Both the position numbers and the translations under genes were made by a program. Shown in pieces: positions 43,965-55,657 of a DNA stretch of 64,000 nucleotides. The stretch comes from Lycium barbarum. Its lineage: Eukaryota; Streptophyta; Magnoliopsida; Solanales; Solanaceae. A model generated the notes under the pieces. It searched no databases. It worked only from the letters and a program-made list of their open reading frames with translations, and was not told the origin of the DNA. Where the stretch lies: assembly GCF_019175385.1 (NCBI RefSeq), contig NC_083346.1:61657821-61721820 (forward strand). Direction: 5' to 3'. Numbering within the stretch: the first letter of the stretch is position 1; each line of letters opens with the position of its first letter.

Positions 43965-46900
43965 TTCTCCCCTTCTTGAAGAGAATTTGTCCTCAAATTT
44001 AAGGGATCAACATCTTGCACCACCATAGGAGAGAGATCCCACACATTGAAGGTGTTATGAACTTGGTATTCGGGTGGAAGATCAATTTTGTATGCATTAT
44101 CATTGAGTCGTTCAAGTACTTCAAATGGACCATCTCATCTAGGCATCAACTTGGTCTTTCTTTTGTTGGGAAACGTCTCCTTTTGGAAATGTACCCAAAC
44201 CCAATCACCCGGTTCAAGCACAACTCGTTTGCGGCCCTTGTTTGCTCTCTTGGCCGTTTCTTGATTCTTTTTCTCAAGGTGAAGCCTCACCTTCTCATGC
44301 AACTTCTTCATGGCCTCGGCTCGTTTGTTTCCATCTAAACTCAACACAACATCTTGAGATAAAGGGGTTAGATCTAAAGGGGTTAGGGGGTTAAAACCAT
44401 AAACGACTTCAAAAGGTGACATGCCAATAGTGCTATGATTGACTTTATTGTAAGCAAATTCAACCAAAGGCAATTGATCTTCCCAAGATGTTAATTTTCC
44501 TTTAACCATGGCCCTAAGCATAGAACCCAAGGTCCTATTGACAACTTCGGTTTGGCCATCGGTTTGTGGGTGACAAGAGGTAGAAAACAACAATTTAGTA
44601 CCAAGTCGTCCCCACAATTCTTTCCAAAAGTGGCTAAGGAATTTTGGATCCCTATCGCTCACAATGGTTTTGGGAATACCATGCAACTTTACCACATGTT
44701 CAACAAACAAAGAGGCAACATGAGGAGCATCATCAACCTTATGACAAGCAATGAAATGAGCCATTTTAGAAAATCGATCAACCACAACAAAGATGCTATC
44801 TTTACCCCTTTTGGTTCTAGGCAAACCCAACACAAAATCCATCGAAATATCAACCCAAGGTTGTTGAGGGGTGGGGAGAGGGGTATACAACCCATGGGGA
44901 AGGAGTCTAGACTTGGCGCCGCGACATTCAATGCATTGGCCACAAATCTTAGCCACATCCCTCCGCATATGAGGCCAATAAAATTGCTCCTCAAGAATCC
45001 CCAAAGTCTTATCAATCCCAAAATGTCCCATCAATCCCCCATTATGTGCCTCTCTCACAAATAACTCCCTCCAAGAGCTCATGGGCACACATAGTCGCTT
45101 GTTCTTGAACAAGAAACCATCAAACTTGGAATAGGGGTGAGAAGACCTATCCCTAATCCACCTCTCCCTTTCCCGTTCTTCGCAATCTAGAAAGATTTTG
45201 GCAAAGACGGGGTCCTCGGGATACAATGTCTTCAAGCTTTCAAAACCCATCAATTTGGAAGACAAGGTATTAATCAAAACATGTTTCCTTGATAGGGCAT
45301 CCGCCACTACATTCTTTTTTCCCTTTTTGTATTGGATTACATAAGGGAAGGTTTCAAGGAATTCAACCCATTTGGCATGCCTTTTGTTCAACTTACCTTG
45401 GGCCTTAAGATGCTTTAAGGACTCATGGTCGGTCTGAATTACAAACTCTTTAGGCCACAAGTAGTGTTGCCAATTTCCCAAAGCACGAATCAAGGCATAC
45501 AACTCAAGATCATAGGTAGTGTAATTCAAAGTCGCTCCCTTGAGTTTTTCACTAAAATAGGCTATGGGCTTTTGGTCTTGCATTAAAACGGCTCCAATAC
45601 CCACTTTGCTTGCATCACATTCAATCTCAAATATTTTGTCAAAGTCGGGTAATTGCAACAATGGTGCGGAGCTAAGCATTTGTTTCAAAGTTTCAAAGGC
45701 ATTAGCTTGCTCCACACCCCAAGAAAAAGGTTTGTCCTTTCGGATTACCTCGGTCAAAGGAGTGGCTATGGTACTAAATCCTTTAACAAAACGCCTATAG
45801 AAACTAGCCAAGCCATGAAAGCTTCTTACATCTCCAATGGATTTTGGAGTGGGCCAATTTCTTATGGCTTCTATTTTGGATTCATCAACCTCAACCCCCC
45901 TTGAGCTCACGACAAATCCCAAGAAAACAACTTCATCCACACAAAAGGAACATTTATCAACATTGGCATAAAGTTGTTCTTGTCTAAGCACTTCAAACAC
46001 ACATTTCAAATGACTAACATGCTCATCCATGGTTTTGCTATACACCAAAATATCATCAAAATAAACAACCACGAATTTGCCAATAAAAGGTTTCATCACA
46101 TGATTCATCAATCGCATGAAAGTACTAGGAGCGTTAGTGAGACCAAAAGGCATCACCAACCATTCATATAGACCAAACTTGGTCTTGAATGCGGTTTTCC
46201 ACTCATCTCCGGGTTTCATCCGGATTTGATGATACCCACTCCTAAGATCTACCTTAGAGAATATGCATGAACCATTCAACTCATCAAGCATGTCATCAAG
46301 ACGGGGTATGGGATGGCGATACTTTACCGTTATCTTGTTGATGGCTCGACAATCAACACACATGCGTCATAATCCATCTTTCTTTGGCACCAAGATCACG
46401 GGCACGGCACAAGGACTCATGCTTTCTCTCACAACTCCCTTTTCAAGGAGCTCATCCACTTGCCTCTGAAGCTCCTTAGTGTCATCCGGGTTGGCTCTAT
46501 AAGCCGGTTTGTTTGGAAATTGAGACCCCAGAACAAAGTCAATTTGGTGTTCAATTCCCCTCAAGGGTGGTAACCCCTTTGGGAGTTCCGTTGGGAACAC
46601 ATCATCAAATTCCTGCAAAAGAGAAGAAATAGAGCTAGGAAAAGAAGGGGTTAGTTCATTAGTGTGCAATGCATAGTCCCTATGCATGAGGAGAATCACC
46701 GGTTGACGCTCCCCCAATTCCTCCCTAATTTCGCCACAATTCGCCAAAAGCGACACCTTAGTTTTTCCTCTAAGCTCTCCTTTCTTTCCACTCAACTCTT
46801 GAGAACTACTCTCCTCTACTCCCTCGTCCCCCACATTATTCTTTTGCAATGCACAATGTCCCTTCTCCTTTAACTCCCTCATTTTGTTATAGATCTCACC

Positions 46901-48937
46901 CACTTGGGTGGGGGTCATGGGATTCAAGACATGTTTGGCACCATTGTGGCCAAGGGTGTATTGGTTAGTTCTCCCATTATGGTTGACGGACCTATCATAT
47001 TGCCATGGTCGGCCAAGTAGAAGATGACACGCTTGCATGGGAACAACATCACACAACACCTCATCATGATACTTCCCAACTGCGAATTTGATGATAGCTC
47101 GCCTAGTCACCTTCAATTCACCACATTCATTGAGCCATTGAAGTTTGTAAGGGTTTTCATGGCGGGTGGTGGGAAGTTTCAAGAAATCAACAAGGGTGGT
47201 ACTAGCAACATTGGCACAACTCCCACTATCAATGATCATGATGCTAGTGTTTTGGTTAATGATGCACTTGGAATGGAAGAGATTTTCCCGTTGACTTGGG
47301 TCATCCATTGCTTTACTTATCATGGTTCGTCGCACCACATATAGAGGTACAATAGGCTCATCATCACCTTCAACACCATCCCCTTCACTATCATGATGTT
47401 CATCCTCATGATTTCCCTCTTCATCCCCTTCCTCACATTCTTCCTCATCCTCACTGTAAGTGTCTTTCAAAATAAACGCTCTACGATTAGGGCACTCTCT
47501 ATGACCGAAGCCATGACATTTAAAGCATTGAATAGGAGTTTTCGTACCTCCTTCTTTTGGAGCAAACTTCGGAGGTTGCTTGTCAACTTGCTTCTCAACT
47601 TGAGAATTCTTCACAAATGGTTTCTTGGTTTCTTGCATGGGGCCCTTATTCTTTTGCCAATTGGAGGAGAAAGCTCCTCGTTCTTTGTTATGGTTCCATG
47701 AACTAACATAGCCCCTTGATTTATTAATTTTGTCCTCCTTGAGACCCTCCTCTATTTCAATAGCCGCTTGAAGGGTTTCTTCAATGCTCCCATAGTTGTG
47801 GAGTCTCATTTGGGAGACAATGTCACCATTTAACCCGGCTCGGAACCGAGTCATAGCATTTAACTCATCCTCGTCAAAGTCGATTCTCATCTTGACAATT
47901 TGAAACTCATCATAGTATTCTTCCACACTCCTTTTGTTTTGCCTTAAGGTATACACCTTCTTGAGTTGTTCTTGTTTGTAGCGTTCAGTGACATACTTAC
48001 GCCGCATGGCCTCCTTCAATTCATCCCAAGTAGGTGTGGGCGGGAGTCCAATAATTCTTCTTGCTTTCACTTGAGTTTCCCACCATGTGGAGGCATACCC
48101 CTCGAATTGAGCAATGGCGTAAGAAGCCTTTTTCACCTCGGACATGTCATTCGTCAAGAAGATTCTATCACAATGCATCACCCAATTAAGGAGTGTATCG
48201 GGATCACTACTTCCTTTGAAGGTTGGGAGAGTAACCTTGATGGAATTGAGACTCGTGTCTCGCCCTCTGCCATAGCCGTGATTCCTATTAAAATCTCCAT
48301 CGTCGTCATAACCTTGATGGTCACGACCTTGGTACCCTCTTTGCCTACCCATGTGAGGGTTAGGACCATGCCTTCCACCCCTTCCTCGATAACCTCCTTG
48401 TGCTTGCCCTCGTGGCCTCCAACCTTGGTCACCATAATGTTCGTGCTCAAGTAGAGCTTCCTCTATCTCTTCCTCATTTGGTTGTTGGATATTTGGACGG
48501 TTTTGGGGTGGCATTGGTGCATTTGGGTGGGGGTCATTTAGGGGTGGGTCATTTGGATGTGGGTCATTTGGAGCTTGATCTTGTTGGAGTGGGTTGTTCA
48601 GTTGGCCTATGGGAATGTTGTTTGGTGGGGTGAGAGTCGTGTTTTGGGGAGTGGGGTTATATAGATGATGGAAGGTGCCGGGTGACACTGTAGGTGAAGT
48701 GCTTCGAGTAGCTCCACTTGTGCCACCTTGGTATTGCACTTGAGGCGAATATGAGACCTCCCTACTACCTCCTTCAATTGCTTCCACCCTACTTCCCAAG
48801 TTTTCCATTCGACCACCCATGTTTTCCATTCGACCACCCATACTATCCACTTTATCGTTCAAGGCTTGTAAGGCTCTCATTACATCAACTAGTGTGAGTT
48901 CCCCGGTGGGAACTCGAGTTTCATCCTCCGTAGCCAT
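43760..48937 (-). pseudogene. D2 gag-pol polyprotein, interrupted by stops
   Basis: The start is the ATG at 48937 (MATEDETRV). Gag, zinc knuckle, protease with DSGS, reverse transcriptase with YFDDILVYS, RNase H and integrase are in the same order as D1. Differences: a 6-bp deletion removes two residues between His and the last Cys of the zinc knuckle (CX2CX4HX2C instead of X4); a Trp codon is TGA at about 46364-46366, just after VPKKDG; a Gly codon is TGA at about 44132-44134 after KLMPR. The parts between are open (888 and 742 codons). The final frame 43760-44044 holds the tail, which ends in the LTR. Confidence 0.85.
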
Positions 48938-49550
48938 GGTACCTATTAAGACACTCAACAAAGCAAGCAAACACGTTAGATTAGTAAAATCAACTCGCAA
49001 TCGCACAAGTATGCGCACCTTTGATTGCCTCACAAATTGCTTCCGCCAAAGATTGTGTGCTTGTTAATGTTGACTAGTCACAAGGGTTCAAATTCTACTC
49101 TTGGTCGGAATAGATTCTTGTTAGACTCGAAGAAAGACGGATGACTCAATTCAATCTAACGCACTTGAGCCAAGAAATGAACAACGAAGTAAAAAAGAGA
49201 AAAACACGAAAGAATTGGCACGAAAGAAATGTGGACACAAGAACTAGCAAACACAAGTAGGAACAACTACTAAATGGCTACTAGTTGAGAGACACAAGAA
49301 AATTGAGTGCAAAAATCTGGAAAATAACAAAAATTTCGGGCCCGGGTAGGTGATAATTTGAAAACACGACCGGGAAGCCCCAAGTGATCCAAGGTATCAA
49401 TTTGAAATAACGGAAATTTTTAAATTTCTATACTTTTTTTTTTTTTGTTCCCTACCAAAGGATTAGGGACACAATACCATCAACTAAGGATCAAGAAATT
49501 TTTGTTTTTGAGAAATGGAATCAAAGAGAATTAAAGTTGGAAAAACCTGA

Positions 49551-49796
49551 AATGCGCAATATGCGACGGCTGTGCATCACATGCGACTCGCATGTGCAAC
49601 ATGCGAGGTCGATGTGCGTTTCGCAGATGATGCAACCAAGGTGTCAACTCTCTGTCACAGGATGCGAAACCATGTGCGATTCGCATGTGCTACATGCGAT
49701 GGTGAGATGCGTCTCGCATATGAGGCAGCCAAATTTCAACTTTCTGTCACAAGATGCGACATAACCTGCGACTCGCATGTTGTGTCGCATATGGGC
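49551..49796 (-). repeat. TGCGA/TCGCA palindrome array in the D2 leader
   Basis: As in D1 but shorter by about 20 bp: one TTCAACATGCGATTCGCATG-type unit is lost near 49776. This shows that arms are gained and lost between sister copies. Confidence 0.65.
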
Positions 49797-50265
49797 CAAT
49801 TCGATGATTTTTTTTATTTTTTTTATTTTTTGCAAAAATCAGAAATATTTGACAACTTTTGGATCAAATAACCCTTTGGAGAGCCTTCTTCCTTATGAAG
49901 ATTTGAAGGTCTTCAAGAACACTTCAAAAATTCAACTACCCTCAAATCAACTCCAAATTGGCTCAAATTTCGGATTTAAGTTCTCTTTAATGTAGAGAAC
50001 AAAGCCCAATAGGTTTCAACCTTCAACTTCACCTTCTTCAACAAGACCCACTTTCAAGTTCTTGAAGCTTTGAAGCTCAACAATGGTGGAACACAAACCC
50101 TAACTCCAAATTGACTTGAAATGGAAGATTTAGACTCTAGAAACACTAGGAAACTCTAATCTAACACTAGATTCAACAAAATCAACAAGAAAATTCGATT
50201 TTTTTTTATTTTTTTTTGTTGAATCAAAACCCAAGATTAGATTTGGTAGAACAAACCTAAACTAA

Positions 50266-50277
50266 GCTTTGATACCA
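50266..50277 (-). promoter_or_regulatory. Primer binding site of D2 (one mismatch)
   Basis: Minus-strand TGGTATCAAAGC, one base from the D1 site. Confidence 0.7.
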
Positions 50278-50279
50278 AT

Positions 50280-50901
50280 TGATACAATATTCCATACGAA
50301 AATGAAGAAAAAAGGACAAGAAACATAAAGGATAGATAATTTGACACAACTAAAGATCCAAATTAGCAACCAAAGTTCTTGAATTAACTTGACCTCTAAT
50401 TTAGGAGCTAAAGAGCACCAAACTCTTAGGATGACCAATAGGGATTTGATACCCTAATAACCAATCCTCTCACAAGATTCACAATCTCTAGCTTAGCAAG
50501 CTCTCAACACTCAAAAAGAGTTCACAATTTCAAGACATCAATATTCAACATAGACTAAGTCTTCTAAATGAAATAGACTACTATTTATACTAAGGTTCAA
50601 AAGAAGACAACTACACTATTACACTTTTACCCTTAATGAAGTAAGGGCCTTGTTTGGGTGTCTTCTTTTGGGAACAAAACTTGAATTTGCAAATCTTCAA
50701 GTAATAGTCACATTGCAAGTATGACCATCTTCCAACCTCTTCTCCAAACCATCCTCCCATGCTATCATGAACACTTGTAATCCCCGGGAAGGTGTTAGAG
50801 TGTATTCAAGTATGTCCCTCCTCATGAACAATGCTTGCATAGCTTGAAGTTCCCTCGCTTGGCTCCTTGTAAAAGGTCTTGATGCCATTCGAGTTGTATC
50901 A
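50280..50901 (-). repeat. 5' LTR of D2 (622 bp)
   Basis: Partner of 43343-43964. Confidence 0.85.
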
Positions 50902-50906
50902 AAAGG

Positions 50907-52703
50907 TATGGTAAAATGGGTTATGAATGTTGAATAGTACCATTTTGAGAAATAGTTTGGATTGAATCATGATTGTTGTTGTGTTGTGACATGAATGGGT
51001 TATAAATGACGTTAAGATCATGAATTAGACATTGTATGTGAATGGACGAAATCATGTGTTATGATCTTGAATATGGAGAATTGTAAGTGAATTGAGAATA
51101 TGGGTAATGTAGGTGACTAAAGGCTATTGTTATAGTATTGCGAATGTATTATTGACGTTTGGGAGTTGATATACGTTATGGAGAAATGTCTAATAAATAG
51201 GAGATGCTGTCCGATTTCCTCTAGTTTTAGTCATATATGTTATCTATCGATTCTAATGATAGTATGACTTTAATGAAGGTAGAAACGCTAGCATTGGAGG
51301 AGAAAGTGTAAAATAGTTGATCGGAAAAGGTATGTAAGGCTAACCCTTCTTTCATAAGGCACGGTTCTTTGGCCAAACATCTAAATCCTCTATACGAGTA
51401 TGTTGTCTTTCAAATGATTTGATCTTCCAAGCTTGTAAGATCATGATTCTTGATACGCTACGATTGTACTAAGTTCCTCGCATGACGAGTAGGCCTATTA
51501 AGGTAGATGAAATGAATGATGATGATAGTGATAATGGTATTGATGATGGCTATAATGATAATAACGATGACGATTATGATAATGGGGTTAAAAAGTAAAG
51601 ATGCTTATGAGCTATTGTGTATATGTATGACTATTATGGAACACTGAGCTTATATGGCCGGGTAGTATATGTATAGATGTATATGTATGTATATTTACGT
51701 AACGCGCGCACACCACTGCAGTTGGGTATGGACAACACTGAGCCTTGGTAGGGCCAGGTACGTGTAACACTGAGCCTTGGTTGGTCAGATATGTATGATC
51801 ACCGAGCCTATATATGGTCGGGTACGTGAAACACCGATCCTACGTGGTCGGGTATGTTATATAAGGATATGTATGAAACACCGATCCTACGTGGTCGGGT
51901 ATGCTATGTAAATGCTATGTGTATGACATGATTATGTACATGATATGAATACGAATATGATATGACCATGTATATGAATGTGAATAAGGGCATGTATATG
52001 AATACGAGCACAAATATGGTACGGGTATTATGGTGGAATACGGATAGTGATGTATGTACACAAATACGTATTAGCAATGGAAAGTTCCTATGAAAGGCAA
52101 GTAAGTGCATATGAAGATGATATTGCCATCTCCCATCCTATGCTATTTCTTATGTTGCTATCTATGCTTCTATATTGATATTGACTATGCTTTACATACT
52201 CAGTACATTCTTCGTACTGACGTCCTTTTGTTTGTGGACGCTGCGTCATGCCCGCAGGTGCACAGGGAGACAGGCTTGATCCATAACGGTATTCTTAGAG
52301 ACCACCTAGCAGAGCTCCATTTCATTCAGAGCCATAGCTTTTGGGTACTCATTCTTTTGTGTACATAATTATGGGCACAGCGGGGTCCTGTCCCGCTCAT
52401 GTGATATGTTATACTCTTCTTAGCGGCTCGTAGTCACTTGTATATGGTTAGATATGTCTAGCCTTGTCGGCTCATATTTTGTATATCATTTTGATAGCCT
52501 TGTCGGCTCATGTACGTTGATGTGGCATAGATGCCAATCATTATATAAAGGTATTGTCGTCCAATGGGACTGGTTTGATGAACAAATAGATTTATATGTT
52601 TAATTGTATGGCTCACCTAGATGTAAGCATAAAAGTGAGTTAAGGGCTGCCCGGGTGGGCTAGCACCGGGTGCTCGTCGCGGCCCTCTAGACGGGTCGTG
52701 ACA
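50907..52703 (+). repeat. Middle LTR of A, second part
   Basis: Continues the LTR after D2 and ends GGGTCGTGACA. Contains the minisatellite, the perfect CAGTAC hairpin (52201-52219), CCCGCAGGTG at about 52251 and the terminal hairpin AGCACC-G-GGTGCT (52662-52674). Confidence 0.85.
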
Positions 52704-52707
52704 AAAG

Positions 52708-52719
52708 TGGTATCAGAGC
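52708..52719 (+). promoter_or_regulatory. Primer binding site (Met tRNA), copy A2
   Basis: TGGTATCAGAGC, four bases after the LTR end, as in A1. Confidence 0.8.
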
Positions 52720-52913
52720 AGTTCAGTCCTAGGGTGTGTCTACGAGCCGTGTCTAGTAGAGTCTTGGTTATGGGTGTGTTGCGCGCCACACTTATAAACA
52801 AGAAACTGCGGACATTATAGGAATGATTGACCTTCTTTCTTCATAAGAATCGTGCGATAGTGCTATGATACAAGAAATTCTTGTTCCTTAACCGTGTGTT
52901 GTGTATTTCAGAA

Positions 52914-53476
52914 ATGCTTGTAAAGAGAAAGGCTACAGCAGCCCAAAAGGGCAAGACGGTGGCAGAAAAGCGGGCTGAAAGAGCACCGCCACCGGTAGCA
53001 GAGGAAAGTGAGTCCCAGAGTGCGGCTCAATCTCAGTCCTCCCAGACAGTGCCTATTACTGAGGAGCGTGAGGGAGCCTCAACCCCAGCTCCAGCACCTC
53101 CGGCTCCTCCACCGGATGCTTCGGGCCAAGATGTGAAAGAGGCCATTAATTTGCTGACTCGATTGGTTGCGGCCCAGACTCAGAGGCAAAGTTCGGGGCA
53201 AGGTGATAGGGCTGTTAGTGCAAGGGCCCGCGACTTCATTACTTTGAACCCTCCGGAATTCTTTGGGTCAAAGCCGGAAGAGGACCCTCAGGATTTCATT
53301 GATGGTATGTTGAGGACGCTTCGATTGATACATGCTTCGGACACCGAATCGGTGGAGCTAGCGTCATATAGATTGAGAGATGTCTCGATCCAATGGTATA
53401 CGGTTTGGATGGCTTCGCGGGGAGCCAATGCACCTCCCCCGGTATGGCAAGAGTTTGTTGATGCTTTTCTCTGACA
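52914..53476 (+). pseudogene. gag of copy A2, 5' part
   Basis: ATG at 52914 (MLVKRKATAAQKGK). The Ala/Pro-rich N-terminus is followed by the capsid start (FITLNPPEFFGSKPEEDPQ). An Arg codon has become TGA at 53472-53474, a few bases before the F insertion. Apart from that stop this half is open. Confidence 0.85.
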
Positions 53477-53481
53477 CTATA

Positions 53482-55652
53482 TGTAACACCTCGTAACTTC
53501 GGACGTAAGTTTGACTCATAAGATGATAATATAATGGAACCAATATGAGGGTTATAGGAAGTGTTATGAAAACCAATTAAGTCATAAGAACTGTCTTTAG
53601 GCAAAGCAAAGTTGAAAACCACTCTACGGGGCATGTTTGCAACTGAGTTTATAGAAGGTCTTACTTCCAACGACCATAACCCCTTTATTAATTGAGAATT
53701 TGGGAAAACTTCCTTGATGAAAGTTGTATCCCTTGGAAATATCTTTCCAACGGTATATTATGGGTCTTGAACGGAGCTATACACAAAGAGTTATGGCCAT
53801 TTTACGACAGACTGTTCGACAGAATATCACCCTCTGTCACAAGATGCGACTCAGGATGCGACTCGCAAACACTACATGCGACGCCGCAGTCCCGTCGCAA
53901 GTTGTGCCAGAGAGATTTTTTCCAAACTTTTCTGGACTACTTTAAATAAGACCCAACTCGTCCAAAATCATATTTTCATCATTCTTGGTCAAGAAAACCT
54001 CTAAAATACTCTCTAACATTCATCCACAAGAAAATTCAAGGGAAATCCATGATCAATAACACCAAATCCATGAACCCAAATGTATGAAACCTAGCCAAAG
54101 TTCATCTAATTCAAGAAAACCCAAGGGAAGTGAAGTAGGGTTTTGGTGCTAAAGGAGTAACTCCACTCAAGACTTGTTCAACCACTATCTAAGGTAAGTT
54201 TCATGACTTTCTCATGATGATTAAAGTGTTGATGTATTCTTGGGAGAATAATAATTGGGTTTGATGAAGGGAATTATATGAACTATGCTAGAGTTGTTGG
54301 ATTGTTGACTTGGGATTTGTTGTATTCATATGAGTGATGAAGAATGATGTTAATTACATCTAATTGAGATTGTAGAATCATATAGAAGTAATAGAATGGG
54401 ATTGGGTGAAGAAAACACCATTAATGAAGGTTGTGGAGCTTCATGCCCACCAAGTGTTTGATAAAATGCTTAGATGACCAAAGCATGAATATTATTGCTA
54501 ATATAGAATCCCTTTGACTTGTATTGATATAGATCAAAGTTGAGAGGGTTGACGAACATTGTATTACGCTCAAAGGCTGGAATTGAGGTATGTGAGGCTA
54601 ACTATCTACGTTAGGGAATATTCATGATCCCCCCTACGCCTCATTCTTCATACTTGTCCGCAATTTGACTCAGAATATAGTTTAGCCCTAGTTTCATGAT
54701 ATGATATAGAACTGTTATCTTCTAGGGTTGCAGTTACAGAATTCGTTCATGGTTGTCACTTTGAACATCATGAACTCAACACGTAATCTTTATAGACTTA
54801 TGCATTATTATCACATGAGTCTCAGTCAGTGTATAACCAGTTATTTGCAAGAGTCCCAGAATCAGAAACAGTTATCATGCTATCAGCTATAGCCAGTCTC
54901 AGTTTTGTAAAATATTAATGTTGAACACCTGTATCTGTACTTTTGGGCCCTAGGCCACAGTTTATGCATACGTATTGCTTGGGCCAGAGGCCACAGGTTT
55001 TGTGCACATTATTTGGGCCCGAGGCCACAGTTATATTTACAGTTTTACAGGTGATTCTTCATCCAGAACAGGGAGTACTTCAGCTTCTTACTTTCCTGTT
55101 TAGTTCAGTTTCAGTTCCAGTATTTTATTGCTTCAGTTGCTTTTCATACCAGTACAATTCAAATGTACTGATGTCCCTTTTTATTTCTTGGGGGCCTGCA
55201 TCTCACGATGCAGGCAACGTTATACAGGTTAATGACTCAGCTATTTAGGAGTGCACGTATCAGCTACTGGTGAGCCCCACATTCCTTCGGGGCATTGTCA
55301 GCTATCCAGTTATTTCAGTTTATAGACAGCTCTATCATTCAGTACTCTTAGAGGCTTCATAGACACAGTTCAGACAGTCAGATATTTATTATGTTAGCCT
55401 TGTTGGCAGTTGTTCAATCGTTTTGGTATAGCCATGTTGGCTACTGTCAGATATATTTCAGATTGTCTGAGTATTTCCGCATTATGATTTCAGTCAGACC
55501 TTTAGTATATCAGCATGTGTTTAGTAGTTATTCCACATTTAGTTATGTTTTGATATCACATGTTGATTCAGTCAGCCAGTTGGTTCGCTCGGTCATATGC
55601 AGTCAGGCACCGGGTGCCGTGTTACGTCCAGGCCTAGGTTCGGGGCGTGACA
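53482..55652 (+). mobile_element. Element F: solo LTR of a third Tekay-like family
   Basis: 2171 bp, starts TGTAACACC, ends GGGGCGTGACA, duplication CTATA (53477-53481 and 55653-55657). There is no primer site, coding region or second LTR, so it is a solo LTR left by LTR-LTR recombination. It has the same internal plan as the A and C LTRs: palindromes (53838-53915), TATA-like TTTAAATAAG (about 53940), AGTAGGGTTTTGG, AAGGTAAGT (54191), CAGTAC-N9-GTACTG (55150-55170), ATACAGGTT, and terminal hairpin GGCACC-G-GGTGCC. Confidence 0.8.
53838..53915. repeat. TGCGA/TCGCA palindromes in the F LTR
   Basis: CTGTCACAAGATGCGAC, GATGCGACTCGCA, ATGCGACGCCGCAG and CCCGTCGCAAG lie just upstream of a TATA-like sequence. 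TCTGTCACAAGATGCGAC is identical to a stretch of the D leader (17249-17266), although F belongs with A and C, whose LTRs carry TACGG palindromes here. Confidence 0.6.
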
Positions 55653-55657
55653 CTATA

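Larger units (their letters stand above)
43343..50901 (-). mobile_element. Element D2: CRM-like, sister of D1, decayed
   Basis: 7559 bp, duplication AAAGG (43338-43342 and 50902-50906), LTRs of 622 bp (43343-43964 and 50280-50901) with about three differences by eye. Closely similar to D1 throughout, including the leader palindromes. Two in-frame stops and a zinc-knuckle deletion show loss of coding function despite young LTRs. Confidence 0.8.
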
